Below, piece by piece: positions 30,298-42,299 of a DNA stretch of 64,000 nucleotides. The translations under genes and the position numbers were made by a program. The stretch spans positions 1 to 64,000 of the forward strand of contig JAMKCH010005408.1 of the NCBI GenBank assembly GCA_023653785.1, written 5' to 3'. The stretch is from Ophioderma brevispina. Lineage: Eukaryota; Echinodermata; Ophiuroidea; Amphilepidida; Ophiodermatidae. The stretch's first letter is position 1. Each line of letters begins with the position of its first letter. The notes beneath the pieces are model-generated. The model saw only the letters and a list, made by a program, of their open reading frames with translations. It was not told where the DNA came from and did no database searches.

Positions 30298-33130
30298 TCT
30301 GATACCAGTACCGAAATAAACACAATCCTTGACTATTTCTGTTGGCTAATTTGTGTCTGAACATTGTTTAGACAATTGTGGAAGTTGATTTGTGTGGTGT
30401 TTTTATACCAAGATACCAAGGTTGAGCTACATTATCATCTATACCATACAATACAAAAGGTCTCTACTATTCATGATCCATTTTTCCTTTTCACTCCCTC
30501 CCTCCTCCCTCCCCCTCCCTCTCTCTCCCTCTCACACACGTCGTCTCTCTCCCTCCATCCCTCCCTCAATCAATCTTTCCCTATCTCCCACCCTCGCATC
30601 GCTCTAGGATCTTCTCCCCTCCCTCCATTCTTCCTTCCCCCCCTTCCAATCCATCATCCACCATTCCTCTATGCAAAATACATTTTGAATAAAAAGGCGA
30701 AAAAATTTTAGTACCCCAGGTACAAGTGCAGTTCCATTGAGTTGCATTTTTACAGTACATTACTGTATCTTCTGTTTTAGTACATTCATCATAGTGACCA
30801 ATCCAAGCCCCGATACCCTCCAAGAGCCCCCCTGCTGCTGGCTTATATTTACCCCATAGAATCTGCAACTGTGGGAGCAAGGCTACATAGGGTAAGTAAA
30901 TGGTAAGAAGTCACCCCCCATGAAAGTTATCTTTTCAGTTTTGGAACTCTGGAGAAAAAACAAGGGAGACAAGATGAAACTACAAGTATTTTTTTTATTT
31001 TTACACATACAGCACACTTATACCAATACCCGAAAGTGCCCTTTTCTCTACATAATGGCCAATTACATATGGCCAATCATATTCTCACTTCTTGATCATT
31101 CTTTACTTTGAAAATCCTTACAGCCCCCCCTCCATTCCCATCTGCATGTAACCGGCTTTCAAATACATCATAAATATAGTGACAGCATTTCAGTTTTATT
31201 GATATCAATGGGCTGATTTTTTCTCATAATTTACACATTGTTTTGGATTATAATAACTCTGTCCACACCAAAAGCAAATTATTTAAATTTTATCTATTAG
31301 TTGGCAAAAAGTAAATATTGTCAACTAATAGAACAATAAACAGTAGGCCTATGGCAGGGAAGCCCTTGGAGTGCTTTAAGTGACCAAGGACAATTAACGG
31401 ATTATGATGCATGCATATCACACATATCACCCAACACAATATGGGACTTACACTTAATTGTTTTTTTCTAAACCTGAGTAATTTAGCTATGATATGTAGT
31501 AAAAAGTCACATCGTACTGCGATAGGTGAAAAACAATCGTGCATTTGGGGTACAAGTACCAAATTTGGCACAGACGAGAGAATGGACCCAGTGAACAATT
31601 TTGGATAAGACCAACAATTATTTTTTCCAAACGGCCGCCAAATGCAAAAGGGCGATAGAGGCAAAAATGCACATAATTTATAGTAAATGGTTCGCAACGG
31701 ATGTTTCCTTATATGTTCTGCTTAATGCGTATTCTTCATTGCTTTAACAATGAATATGGCATATGGAGGGATTGAGATTTTTGCAAGATGCAGTCAAAAT
31801 ACAAAATGGCCGCCATAAACGCTCAAAATACCAATAAAATAGGATAACAGCTGTAGTCATAACAACATCACCATCGGTTTACTGAAAGGTGTGTATATTT
31901 TAATTAATTAAACATTTTGGGACCTGGATACTCTAGGGATAAGATTCAAGACAATCACAAATAGTAATGGTAGTCACTTACAAAAACTGTACAAATTGCT
32001 GGACCTTTATTTTGGATAGTGCACACTGTTTGTATACCTTGCTTCAAGTGTATACTCGAGTGTTGGCCTGACATTTTGATTCTAGCAAACTTACAAGATA
32101 CACATTATAAGACAAACCATATATCAGACATACACAAAAAACAGGAAACCTAGCAAAAGAAAAAAAAAGGGGGAGAAGGGAAGAGATGGGTGATTGGTAA
32201 GGAAATGGAGAAAAAGCTAAAAAAAGAACAATGGAAGTTACCCGTCTACCTGAGCCATTTCTTTTAACAAAACCCCCGAAAGGGGGGGGGGGCAGGGCTA
32301 GAATTTCGGCGAGAATCGAAAATCGATTATCGCCAAAGATTCCTGTAAACTGATTTGCGTGAATCAATTTTGCTTCTCGTAAACTTTAGAACTTAAACAC
32401 AGTAGTGATTAGATGATTCCCGCAAATTTGTTTGGGGAATCAAGACTGTTTCTCGCACGCCACAGCGACGATACCCCTGGGGCCTGTGATTTTCGTTATG
32501 ACCATCCAATTCCTGTAAATTTGGCACCAAAGGATAGCTTAGAGTTTCTTCTTCATTGGTACCAAATAGTACCAACATCCCATATGACGTCAATGTGAGG
32601 AAAAGTACGAAATACTGGAATTATAGGGTGAGAAAATTTAATATTTTGCAATTTTAGTGACTCAGAAATATTATAGCACTAAAATGCTCTACCTGTATAA
32701 AACTAGTCAGTCCCCATCAAGTAGTGTCAAACACCGCATGAAATCTGATAGTGCTAACTTTTTAGCGAAAACTAATTTTCCCATTTCACACGTGTCTATG
32801 GAAAATTGGCAGTTTTGCTGAATGCAAACTTTGCCGTCATTGGGATGTAATGCTAGGCTCATTTTGATATCAATGGAAAGAGGGAGGACATAGCTATTCT
32901 ATTGGTACCAAAATCTAAGTGTCTGTGATATCCTGTGTTGTGATAGGCTGTTGGTACTTCTCTCCCAAAGGGGGGTGGTTGGCATGGCAACAGCCCCCCC
33001 CCCCTTATCGATTCCTTTGGTATCACCTTGTATCTACCTATACCCCGGTGGATTTGTTGAATGAAAAGGAGGCTGAAAAATGTCAAAGGACAATTACATT
33101 AAATAATTTGGACCAAAAAAGGTTGTTTTA
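30298..33130. other. Unannotated sequence
   Basis: It contains a pyrimidine-rich tract (30480-30660), AAAATGGCCGCC-type motifs (31630, 31803) and several G or C runs (32281-32292, 32993-33004) typical of MITE tips. Open frames of up to 135 codons (minus, 31290-31697) have no recognisable domain. Confidence 0.3.
30480..30660. repeat. Polypyrimidine tract (CCCTCC/CTCTCC)
   Basis: About 180 bp of nearly pure C/T on the plus strand with TCCCTCCCTCC and CTCTCTCCCTCTC. It explains the Ser/Pro/Leu-rich 115- and 71-codon frames over it. Confidence 0.85.
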
Positions 33131-33650
33131 GCAAGCCGGGGAAAAAAAGAAGGGGGGAGGGTGGTTGAAGAACACTTCCAAGATATGTGACAATAACCAA
33201 GAAATAAGTGGAGCATGGAAAAGTGGAGGACGGATGATTGATGGGCAAAGGGACTTAGCCTGCTTGAAAATAGAACAATAAGCGTTAATGACACAGGGAT
33301 GGTGATAATGACCAGAAAATCAGCGGGGAATGGACGGGCAAAGAAAACAATGGGATGATGGTTAAGATAAGGAGGGAAAAGACTAATAATCAAAGGAAGG
33401 GGCAAAAGGACTGGATGGAAATGAGAAAACCGAAATAAATATAAAAAAGGGGGTTTAAAGTAAAAATGAATGAGAATGAGAAACAAGAACATAATAACAA
33501 AACAACGCATAATTGTAATAAGGAAAAAAAAAATAATAACTATAGTGGAAAAAAAGCATAAATCACAAAAGGGGGAATGAAATGATAAGCATGGTAAAAG
33601 TTAAAGAGATATGAAAAAGAGAAGCTGAAAAAAATGAAGGTTGACACAAG
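33131..33650. repeat. Purine-rich stretch
   Basis: A/G-rich on the plus strand (GGGGAAAAAAAGAAGGGGGG, then GAATGAGAATGAGAAAC and similar). The complementary strand shows a 138-codon Phe/Leu/Ser/Pro frame that is a composition effect. Confidence 0.6.
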
Positions 33651-33654
33651 AGTG

Positions 33655-35300
33655 AAAATAAGGGACCTAGTCGTTCCCTCCGGGATGATGAGACCACGGG
33701 GCTGGATGGTGAGTTGACACTTCATCCAAACCTTTTCTCTGCTGAGACGCGACAGTGTCGGGCGGTTGCCAAGAGAATCGATACCCTGTAAGGACATATC
33801 AGAAGGTTGTATGGTTAGTGACTTGAAGTGTGACCCCACAGTGTTCCAACTTGTTGGTGTTGACTGTGGAACCTATGGCCAGATAGCGTCTCTTAAGAGG
33901 AGCCTTAGTTCCCCAGATATGGACTCCACACACTAATGCAGAAATAAGAAGAACATAGAAGTACTAAAGGTGATGTTGCCTCTGGGCTTGTAGTTGGTTA
34001 CTAGTGGCATGAATGGTGAAACGAGTCCGTCGCCAGCATATACTTATGGTCCATTACGGACCATACATCTCGAAAAGTAACCCTGCTTGTAGGGAAGAGT
34101 TTCAGTTGTGGGGGGACTGAAGCCATCACAATCATGTCACATAGCCCATTGCCCCCGGAGGAAGTCTAGCCAAGATGGGAGTGCCAGGAACAGCACGGTG
34201 AAGGCGACTGGAAGTGTGGAGAGTGAGGGTTAGTTTAGCAATAACGGACCGAAGGGGAGAAAAGAATGGGATGATGAAAAATGTACCACAAGGGGGAGTT
34301 TGGGCGTAGTAAGTATCCTGGTTTCTGGGTTTCTCTGACAAAAGCTGTAGTCATGGGTAGTGAGTAGGCTCTCAGGATGGCTTGTTGAACTTGGCTGGAG
34401 ACAGTGGCGTACGTAAAGGGGGGGGGCAGGGGCACAGTGCCCTGCCGCCTTTTGGACCGGGAAAACATGTGCACAAAATATTGCTAAATCAGACAGTTTT
34501 TTAGCCCTCTGACCGGGAGAAAAAATTGGCCTTTGACCCCCCCTGAGAAGGAAAAGGAAAAGTTCCCAGATTGGGAAATTTGCCCCCTCGAGCGGGGCAG
34601 GCCATGGCTGGAGCTGCTGTCCTCATGGCCATAGGTATTTCTTCAAATCGGTGAATGGTATAGAAAAATCTAGAATCATTAAGCCTGACTGTAAGCAATG
34701 CCAGTCTTACAGTGGTGAGGGTGACAACTGGAGGAATGGAGATACTGATGAGTGTGTCTGTAGGCTTGGTTTAGATCGTGGAGAGGGTTTGCCTTCTGGC
34801 TTTTGATGTTGACATCAAGGAAATGTACGTGTGGGTGAGAATATCCAGAATGTGAATTAATGGTTCTGTGGAAGGAATAGGAATTGACTCCTGTGGTTAG
34901 TAAATGTGATGAGGCCCTCTTCATCACTGGTCTAGATAAAAAATACATAATCGATGTATCTCCCAAAGCCAAGGTGACACGGTGCTGCAGCAAGCATCTA
35001 CTCTTCAAGGCTGGACATGAAAAGGCAACCAAGTCAGCCCGGAAGGGACCATCCTCGTGCACATCGCGTTTGTCCAATGCACTGCCAAGTAATTGTTCAA
35101 AAAGTCATGAAGGTAAAGTTATATTCTTGGTTAGTTACATGACTTCATCAAAGTGGCCAGATATCAATGGGGTGTGTTGTGCGGCACTTTGGTCAAAGCT
35201 GCATATCTGGGCGATGCTCATTGTGGGGAATATGCGTGTGGTAGAGAGAGGCGACATCAGGTGTCCCAAGGATGGCGGTGCTGGGAACTGAGTCTTGAAA
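33655..35300 (-). pseudogene. Penelope-like retroelement remnant (RT + GIY-YIG)
   Basis: The minus strand carries, 5' to 3', a degraded RT palm (35.3-34.95 kb), the RT end HVHFLDVNIKSQKANP and HTHQYLHSSSCHPHHCK (34.83-34.70 kb), then a linker with LHTSSRLHRAVPGTPILA (about 34.17-34.22 kb). It ends in a segment resembling the C-terminal GIY-YIG nuclease side with STVNTNKLEHCG, GSHFKSLTIQPSDM and SREKVWMKC (33.88-33.70 kb). Order and motifs match Penelope-like elements that end in GIY-YIG. Many stops and frameshifts. A MITE interrupts the linker at 34401-34605. Confidence 0.75.
34401..34605. mobile_element. hAT-like MITE in the Penelope-like remnant
   Basis: It begins ACAGTGGCGTACGTAAAGG followed by a G-run and is flanked by the perfect 8-bp direct repeat GGCTGGAG (34393-34400, 34606-34613). 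The right terminus (GGGGCAGGCCAT) matches the left one poorly. It shares the CAGTGGCGTA tip with 3741-4596 and 8395-8583. Confidence 0.7.
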
Positions 35301-35985
35301 ATTTAAGTGTTTTCCTGAGAGTTTTGTGTTAAGAGGAAATTGTTAAATGAGTCTGGGCCAATTTGTAATGTAAGCTATCATTGCAAATGCCGTGGACGTG
35401 GAAAACTGACGAGCGTTCTTAGCAGCTAGTAGATTGTAACGGAAGAAAATTAAATATAAATTACGTCGTGGCGTATCAAACACAAGTACATTGGCAGGAA
35501 CCTAGATTCCCATTATAAAATGGCGGTCCATTTTTAATTATTGTGGTCACATTGGATAGATTGGGCTTGCATTGAGTGATAGCACGCGGCAATAGAGGCA
35601 AGCGTTACACACAAGAATTTAAAAAAACAATTGCGATATCTCACCTGTACAATCGTACATTTTAAAAAATTTATGGCCGCCATTTTGATTTTGGCGGCCA
35701 TTTGGCAAAAACACGGTATAGGGCCATCTTGGGAAATGTCCAATGCACAAATTCACTTAGGTAAAACAGCGGTAAATTATTTGTACTAGTATTTTATTAA
35801 GGTGATATTAGTCATTTCAGCATTTTGGCGGCCATTTTGAATTTGGCGGCCGGCCATCTTGGAAAAAACAATTTTGCGGTCTTTATCCTAAAATGTTCAG
35901 AGTAGGTTCAATTGACATCTCTGCCAATTTTTAATGCTTGTACCCCAAAATGCAGATCCAATTTGATATTATTCACCAATCTTGC
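35301..35985. other. Unannotated, GGCGGCCATTTT motifs
   Basis: Several copies of ATGGCCGCCATTTTGATTTT and related inverted forms occur at about 35671-35710 and 35826-35860. They resemble the subrepeat core of the 27-30 kb foldback arms, but no element ends were found. Confidence 0.4.
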
Positions 35986-35989
35986 AGCA

Positions 35990-36345
35990 CTAACAGCTAT
36001 TTTTGTTGAGTAGAAAATAATCAACAGGTTTGGAGTAGGCTAGTTTACTCTTCCTTGTAGTAAACATTTTACTCAGTAAAAGAGTCAGTATTTGATCAAA
36101 ATGTGTTGAGTAAAATTATACTCGCTTTATCTAACAGTTGAGCTGTGACCTTTTCTACTCAACAGGGTGATAAACCTTTACTCAACCCCCAAGGGTTAAT
36201 ATTTGATACGGTAGTGAGTAGATTCCTGACTAAACTGGTTGAGTACACATGTTTTGACTCAAATAATGTTGAGCACATGTTTGTCCAACTGTTGAGCAAA
36301 CATTAATTTTAACTCAATTGACATTGAGTATAATTTGATAACAGT
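35990..36345. repeat. GTTGAGTA-rich repeat (left half, split by the Gypsy element)
   Basis: Many copies of GTTGAGTA and its complement TACTCAAC occur within 350 bp. The same motif resumes right of the Gypsy element (CACGTTGAGTAAAAGG at about 45940) and again at 47530-47590, so the LTR element probably inserted into this repeat. Confidence 0.55.
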
Positions 36346-37568
36346 TGTTATGAGTCTCGTGGACGCCTAAGGTCAGAAATATCTTCAAACACAAATAAAA
36401 TGAGCCCTTGGCACAAGTGATTGAATTTATATAATAGAACTTGATTTTAATGCTCTGTACGTGATGGGTGCAAGATTTAATATGCCCCAACAAAAGAACT
36501 AAATCCAAAATCACACATACACACAATTTAATACTGATACTTATTGTCCTCAAGAATGTCACTAATGTCCACAAGAGCATGCAGTTCAAAACAATGATAT
36601 GTCTCACAGCGAAGACTTCAAATGACAGCCAACAAGTTCATACAAAACTCCGGTATTATATTCCAAGGGGAATCTTCTCAGTTCTGAAGGTATCTGTCCA
36701 GCAGTCAAGACGACAAGGTTAAAATTACAGTCCCTCGACGTATAAATCCACCAGTATCAGCTCCTTTGTTTCATCAGACAGGACGCCACCATAGATACCT
36801 TATCGAGTTCAAGTGTCTGGGACATTGTCACCTTTCGATTCTCCATAGACTCCGTTTGCGTCCGTGGCCACATGTCTGGGCAGACACTGCTACCCGGCCG
36901 CCATCCACTTATTTTTCTACCTCCTTGATTTGGTTTTTGATTCCCAGCACGTTCGGCTTCAAAAATGACTAGTTCGCATAATTACAGCAAATCATCTTGC
37001 TCACATGGAAATTATATATCCTGGCACTAGGTACTGATGTCTGCTACTTAAAATGCAGAGGAAAACTAGCTATAATTTACTGTATTTTTTTTTTTTTTTT
37101 TTTTAGCTACTCCAGAAGCTCTAATTCGCTCCTGATTTCCAACTGCTGCAAGGAGTCTTCCAGGGATAGTGCTTAACTACTCACAGAATAATTTCCCCTT
37201 TCAACAATAACGCATTACATCATTATCATGCATAAACATAATCCGTACACTAGATGACCAATTGAAATTCACCAATTACATCACTTCATATATATTAACT
37301 TGGGGGAATTCCTAGGTTCTGCAATGTTTTGATATCAAAACATAAAACAAGTTCTAAGTTTAGCATCCTTGGGGGAATCCCCACTTCCCCTATTGTGCAA
37401 TCTAAACAGGTGCACTTTTGCACAAAACCAACCTCGGGGTATTCCCTTTCTCTCTTTATAGTAAACAAAAACTTTTTCCCGTGAGAAATCTCTTAAATAA
37501 AAAAACAAAAAGCCAACCAAAAACAAATATTTTTAAAAGGTTAATCCGGAAATGGAGGCCATATAACA
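36346..37568 (-). repeat. 3' LTR of the Gypsy element
   Basis: In plus sense it runs from TGTTATGAGTCTCGTGGACG to GGAGGCCATATAACA; it has 5-bp inverted tips (TGTTA/TAACA). It aligns throughout with 44778-45892, for example CGTGGACGCCTAAGGTCAGA, ACTGATACTTATTGTCC and TTCTGCAATGTTTTGAT. A long T-run (37085-37104) is an expansion in this copy only. Confidence 0.88.
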
Positions 37569-37590
37569 TCCTCCCCCTTAAAAGAAAAAC
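37569..37590 (-). promoter_or_regulatory. Polypurine tract next to the 3' LTR
   Basis: On the minus strand CTTTTAAGGGGGAGGA abuts the LTR start TGTTATATGG. This is the expected primer for plus-strand DNA synthesis and fixes the element's orientation. Confidence 0.7.
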
Positions 37591-37699
37591 TTTGAATTGA
37601 AATGAAAATTTTCCAAAATCTGGCTTTATACATTTTAACCATTTTTGTGGTTAATTTTGTACATACATTACAAACACAGTGCAATTTTCCACTTTTTAT

Positions 37700-37914
37700 T
37701 ATTAATTGTTCTTGCATGCTGCCTTCAGTCTATTTACATAAAGTTTGTAATTCAAATTTCTGAACAAAATTAGGAGTCTGGACAAGGCATCTGCCAAGGA
37801 CCATTTTGTTTTTTGAATTTGTAAATGTCTGATGTCCAGATTGATTTTGTAGAGTTTTAACCTCCAGCAGGTAAAATTCTTGACAGGTGGAGTTTCTAAA
37901 TTATTCATCACAAA
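37700..37914 (-). pseudogene. RNase H C-terminal end of Gypsy Pol
   Basis: Minus-strand frame with LKLYKINLDIRHLQ, a small insertion-like stretch, and LADALSR; a stop follows 24 codons later. The L-x-I-x-H-x-x-G-x-x-N-x-x-A-D-A-L-S-R pattern marks the RNase H end of Ty3/Gypsy Pol. Its position between the integrase/RT start and the 3' LTR makes it the Pol C-terminus here. Confidence 0.7.
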
Positions 37915-38252
37915 ATTAATTAAACATGCAATTCATTAAAATCGTATTGGGTACATTGTTCCCAAATACGCATCAAAGTGCAGTTTGATGGATCTGAACC
38001 TACGAATATCACTATACCGGTTCATGAGATGCTTGCAATGATGCGGCTCTGAAAAGCCCGAAATCAATGTCATGGGTTATGACATGTGTCTCACTGGGTC
38101 CATCAGGAACTATGATCTGGAGAGAAAATTGATCTTGATTATTTGCCTTTTTACTAACGCCCTCCTTACCGTCCACTAACAGTCTCCCTCATCTGAGTTC
38201 CAGTATTGCCCATGTCACAGCTGAATGTCCCCTCAATACCAAGATAATTGTC

Positions 38253-38498
38253 ATGGGCGACTTCAATGTCAATTTGTTAGACCAATCCCATTACCTGTTC
38301 AATGAATTACTGGATCTTAAATGCAGTCATGGGTTGTCTCAGCACATTTCTCAGCCCACATTCTTTACCAATACCGGTCACTCTCTTATTGATCACATAT
38401 ACTCAAATGATATTAATTTAATTAGCGATGTCAACCACCTTTCCCCCCTTGGTGCCGTCACCATAGTGTCATTCAGTGTAATCTCAACCTCACCCTAA
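38253..38498 (+). pseudogene. LINE endonuclease domain, C-terminal part
   Basis: Positions about 38250-38430 encode MGDFNVNL (metal-binding GDFN block of apurinic-like endonucleases), then HISQPTFFT and SLIDHIYSND (the S-x-I-D-x-I block). The His-containing SDH block is frameshifted after 38460 (LGAVTIVSFSV), where the neighbouring frame reads HHSVIQCNLN. Confidence 0.82.
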
Positions 38499-39229
38499 CT
38501 GATCCTCAACCTGATGTTGGTAGACCCATTTGGTTATACAACAAAGCTGACTGGGTTGCGGCCAACAACAGGTTGTCTAGGTATAGTTTTGATGACAGTG
38601 TTAATGTCGATACTGCTTGGGATAACTTCTACAGTTTTTTCATGGAAACCATGTCTGAGTGTATTCCCCAAAAGTCTGTTCGTTGCAAGACAAAAGACCC
38701 ACCATGGCTCAACTCCGAGCTCAGGTATGAAATTAAGAAAGAAAAAAAAAAGGACACTCAGTTAAAATGGAAAAAACTCTTGAAAAGGATATTTATCTCA
38801 ACATATAAAGCGAAGGATGTCTCTCAAACCATTGAAAAAAAAAAAAAAATTGCCAAGGTGCATAACCTTTTTTGCCAAGCCTCTTGAATAATGATTTCCC
38901 ACCAAATCCTTCTGGGGCTATTGTCAAGTAGGCGGTCTGGCCAATCCTCCATTCCTGATACCATCAATTTACAAGGGAAAATGGCCTCTCACCTCTCGAG
39001 CTCGCCAATTATTCAGTCAGTTTTCTTGGTGTTTCAAACCGTGAAGTGCCCCCAACTTTTTCTGCCCCACACTATAACATTAACTCTACTCTTCTCATTT
39101 CAGATGAAGTTCCGGAGAGATCGTGATGAAGGCTTATTCCCAAGCTAAATAACAACTCAGTTGCAGGTGTGGATGGCATAACAGTTACGATGCTTAAAAA
39201 TTGTTGCGTTAGTGTTTCATCCATTCTTT

Positions 39230-39850
39230 GTAAGATCGTTAATCTTCATCTCCACTGTTGTTACACCCAGTGCATGGAAGCTTTCTAGGGTCATTCCGAT
39301 CTTAAAGTCTGGTGATTGTCACTCTGTTTTCCATCTACCGTCCCATATCATTACAACCAATTGTCTGCAAGATTTGGGAAAGGGTTATCCACAAACAAGG
39401 CACATCCTTTCTCCTCTTAATCGCAACAAGTTCTAACCAAACATCAATTTGGCTTTCTTCCGAAGTCGTCCACTGCCGACGCCCTCCTCACGGCCCTTAA
39501 TGATTGGTATGAGCTCTTGAAAGTCGGGAAAAGTGTGTGGCTGGAGCCTATTCGCCTAAGTAAGGCCTTTGACAAAGTCCCCCATGGCACCTCTTTGCGT
39601 AAACTCCATTCGGCGGGATCACTGGTCTCTTCTTTGATGGCTAAGGTCCTACCTTCCGGCTCGTACCACAGTCTGTTCTGTTCATGGCCATTTCTTCTGA
39701 TCTGTCCCTGTTCTGTCTGGGTTCCCCAGGGCTCTGTCGTGGGGCCACTATCTCTTATCTATATCAATGATCTTTTAATTCTTCATTTTCTCTCAACACT
39801 TCCTTGGTTCTTGATGCTGATGACACCACCATATACAAACCCATCTGCAA
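39230..39850 (+). pseudogene. LINE reverse transcriptase domain, frameshifted
   Basis: RT blocks in order across three frames: VIPILKSGD (39290), YRPISLQPI (39332), a QFGF-like block (about 39445), LSKAFDKVPHG (39562), GSVVGPLSLIYINDL (39732) and DADDTTIYKP (39813). The catalytic x-x-D-D survives as ADD. It is the reverse transcriptase of the LINE at 38115-40563. Confidence 0.85.
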
Positions 39851-40564
39851 GAAAGCCAGAAAGAAACCATAAGCTATATCATGGGATTTTAACAAGCCTC
39901 ACCTACCACACGCGTTTCTGTACCTTGGTTGGTTCAAACGACCATCCTTGAGTACGGCAGTATCACTTGGCATCCTTTAAAAAACATTCACGCGAACCAA
40001 AAACAGGTGGGAACTCTACTCAGCGAATTTGCCTGCAGTCATTTCTCCAGTCTGGGAAGCTCTCCCATGAAGATATCCTCCTTGCTTCCAATCTCCTCCC
40101 TTATCTAAGCGCGGGACTTGCTTGGCCTGTGCATCTTTTAAGATTCTTAACCACCTTTGCTCGTCTCCTAATCCCTTCAAGCCGCACCCTAGACCTACCC
40201 TTGCATGCTCAATCGCCACTCTCTTGATCCACCCTTCCACAGGCTCTCACTTTCCAAAAGGTCTTTTTATCCATTTGCTCCCACATTATGGAACTACCCG
40301 CCCGAGGATGTTGTAAATTGGAACCTCCCTAAACAGCCCTTAAAGCCGCTGTTAGCCTTCACATCTTGTAGCTATAGGTCTTAGTTTTTTTATTTTCTCC
40401 ATTCGTATGGTCCCTTTATTTTTGATTTTCCATCCTCCATTCTTTGCACTTTGGTTTTAGGGCTGCCTTCTTTTTGTGTGTTTTTTATGGGCAAATCCCT
40501 TTAATTTAGTGACCTATGTCACTTGGCTTTGTCCTGGCTTATAGCATCGTTATCAAAAAAAAAT

Positions 40565-40655
40565 ATGTTCTCCCACTCATGAATTAACTCTTTCAATTCC
40601 CTTGTGACTTTCTGGGAGATGGCCTAATTTCTGTCTAAATTGGCAAGTATGTTCA
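40565..40655 (-). pseudogene. Start of Gypsy RT domain, split by the LINE
   Basis: On the minus strand the frame reads KVTRELKELIHEWENI up to the LINE junction and resumes beyond it (38114 downward) as VPDGPSETHVITHDIDFG. The two parts make the spacer that normally leads into Ty3/Gypsy RT. The frame is unbroken if the LINE and one TATG are ignored. RT motifs proper do not follow; about 200 bp later the RNase H end appears, so RT has been deleted. Confidence 0.72.
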
Positions 40656-40739
40656 GAAATTTTGCAATTTGACACCATACTCATTTCTGCATTTGCAAGT
40701 GCTGTTGTGTTCAAATTCTATCTATGTGATGCCACCATT

Positions 40740-42050
40740 TGTACACTCATCAATAATCTAGATAAAGTACACAGCAGGCTTTATTTATGTCATCCACTCT
40801 CTTCATTATACTCTTTGAGCAATTTATGTGACATGAATTGTCGACTTTTCTGTCTACCTGGTTGTTTGTTTTGCTCACATAGTCAAGGTCTCCCCCACTT
40901 TGCTATCAATCTCATATGGTCCAGAATACTGGGCTTGCAAAGGATTGCCCTTGTTGTAAGGAAAAAGTGCCAAAAAACTCTGTCACCTGGTCTGAACACT
41001 CTGTTTTTGGCATCTTGTATACCATGTTTTCATTTTTTGCTGGCTCTGTTTGAGATTTGTTTGGCAATTGCTGTGGCTCTTTGGAGCCTGTGTCTGAAAT
41101 TGAGACACATAGTCAAACAAATATCAGGATTTTTCACCACAACCACTTTCTTCAGTAGTTCAATGTCCCCTAACTTTGTGACCCAAAAAACACCAACTCA
41201 ATGGACGGAATCCTAATGATCTTGTACAGCCCCCGGTAGCAAATAACAGGCGTGAACTCCCTCATTACACACCATCACTCTCAAATCAAAAAACAATAGG
41301 TTTTGATTCATTGTTTCATTGTTGGTGGTACCTTTCTAGGGCCCATGGGATTCTGGGTTGGTATGCTGAAGAAACTGTATGGGAAATCCAACTGGTCCAT
41401 AAACTTGTTGGAACAACCTGCATTGTGAAATTTGATCCTGATCAGACTGAATTGATTTTGGAAGGCCTAATAGGGTGAAAAACTTTTGTTAGAGCTTCAC
41501 TATATTCTGTGCCAGAATATTCTCAAGGAAGGGTTATAGCCTCAGGGAATCTTGCGGAAGCACCACAGGATGGTCAGAACTACTGATTTCTGACTTGGTC
41601 TTTGGAAGTGGTCCTACACAATATATTAACACCCTATAAAATGGCTAATCAAATGCTTTGGTATTGTTGCAAGGGAGCAGTAGGAATTTTCCTGATGGGT
41701 TGCCACCATTTAACATGTGTGACAAGTCTTTAAATACTAGACACCACTTTCGAGTGTAGGCCACCAAAAATGACTTCCTAATTCGTCATGTTTTTTCTCA
41801 CACCTAAGTGTCCTGCCATGGGATATCAGGGCTATGCCTATCACTTCCCTATTGGTATACCTTTGGCACACAATTTGAGCATGACATTTCCATTATTCTT
41901 CTACAAGTGCATCGGGTGGCAGCCATTTATAATGAGGACCCAATTTTGCTTGTAGAAACATACAGGAATGTGCTCGGCTTCATGTTTGCGACAATCCCTC
42001 TCACCTAATTTCCTAAGTGCTGGGTCGTTGTGATGACTTCATGTACCAGC
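40740..42050 (-). pseudogene. Gypsy integrase, frameshifted
   Basis: On the minus strand: MAGHLGVRKN (41790-41819; His of the zinc-binding HHCC region), ASARFPEAITL (41529-41561; core strand with catalytic context), a QPRIPWALERYHQQ-type block at about 41.34-41.38 kb (the Glu region of DDE), FRHRLQRATAIAKQIS (41051-41098) and RVFRPGDRVF (40974-41003; C-terminal GPY-type region). Order and spacing fit a Ty3/Gypsy integrase. Stops and frameshifts interrupt it. The 184-codon plus-strand frame at 40662-41216 is only its complement. Confidence 0.82.
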
Positions 42051-42299
42051 TTGTCATGGCTTAACGGGTTCTCCTTCAGTCCACTACTCTATCATGCCCT
42101 CAGCGGCTGGATTTTCAGTGTTTACAGCTTGTCACTTTGTTTGTGCTCAGGGGTGATCTGTCACTAACAGGGAATTAGTCTCCCCTGAGGTAAGATGACC
42201 TCCAAATTACTATTAAGTTTGAGAGAAAAGTCTCCTCTAAATTTGGGACCAAGTCATTCTCGACGCTATGCCTATATGTGTGAGTATTTGGACTTCATT

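Larger units (their letters stand above)
38115..40563 (+). mobile_element. CR1/Jockey-type LINE, 5'-truncated, inserted in Gypsy Pol
   Basis: Plus-strand frames give an endonuclease end (IVMGDFNVNLLDQ; GHSLIDHIYSND), a linker (KDPPWLNSELRYEIKK), RT blocks (RVIPILKSGD; YRPISLQPIVCKIWE; LSKAFDKVPHG; VPQGSVVGPLSLIYINDL; DADDTT), and a C-terminal segment (FKILNHLCSSPNPF at 40128-40169). Frameshifts separate nearly every block, so it is dead. The 3' end is TATAGCATCGTTATC plus A9. TATG lies at both ends (38111-38114, 40564-40567), a short target duplication. The 5' end lies within the endonuclease domain, the usual truncation. Confidence 0.88.

Noticed and set aside
30364..30711. 115-codon Ser/Pro/Leu frame
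   Set aside because: It covers a polypyrimidine tract; overlapping frames are also open.
33094..33510. 138-codon minus-strand Phe/Leu-rich frame resembling a membrane protein
   Set aside because: Complement of a purine-rich stretch; the hydrophobicity is a composition effect.
40662..41216. 184-codon plus-strand open frame
   Set aside because: It is the complement of the integrase C-terminal region of the minus-strand Gypsy element, where recognisable motifs are found.
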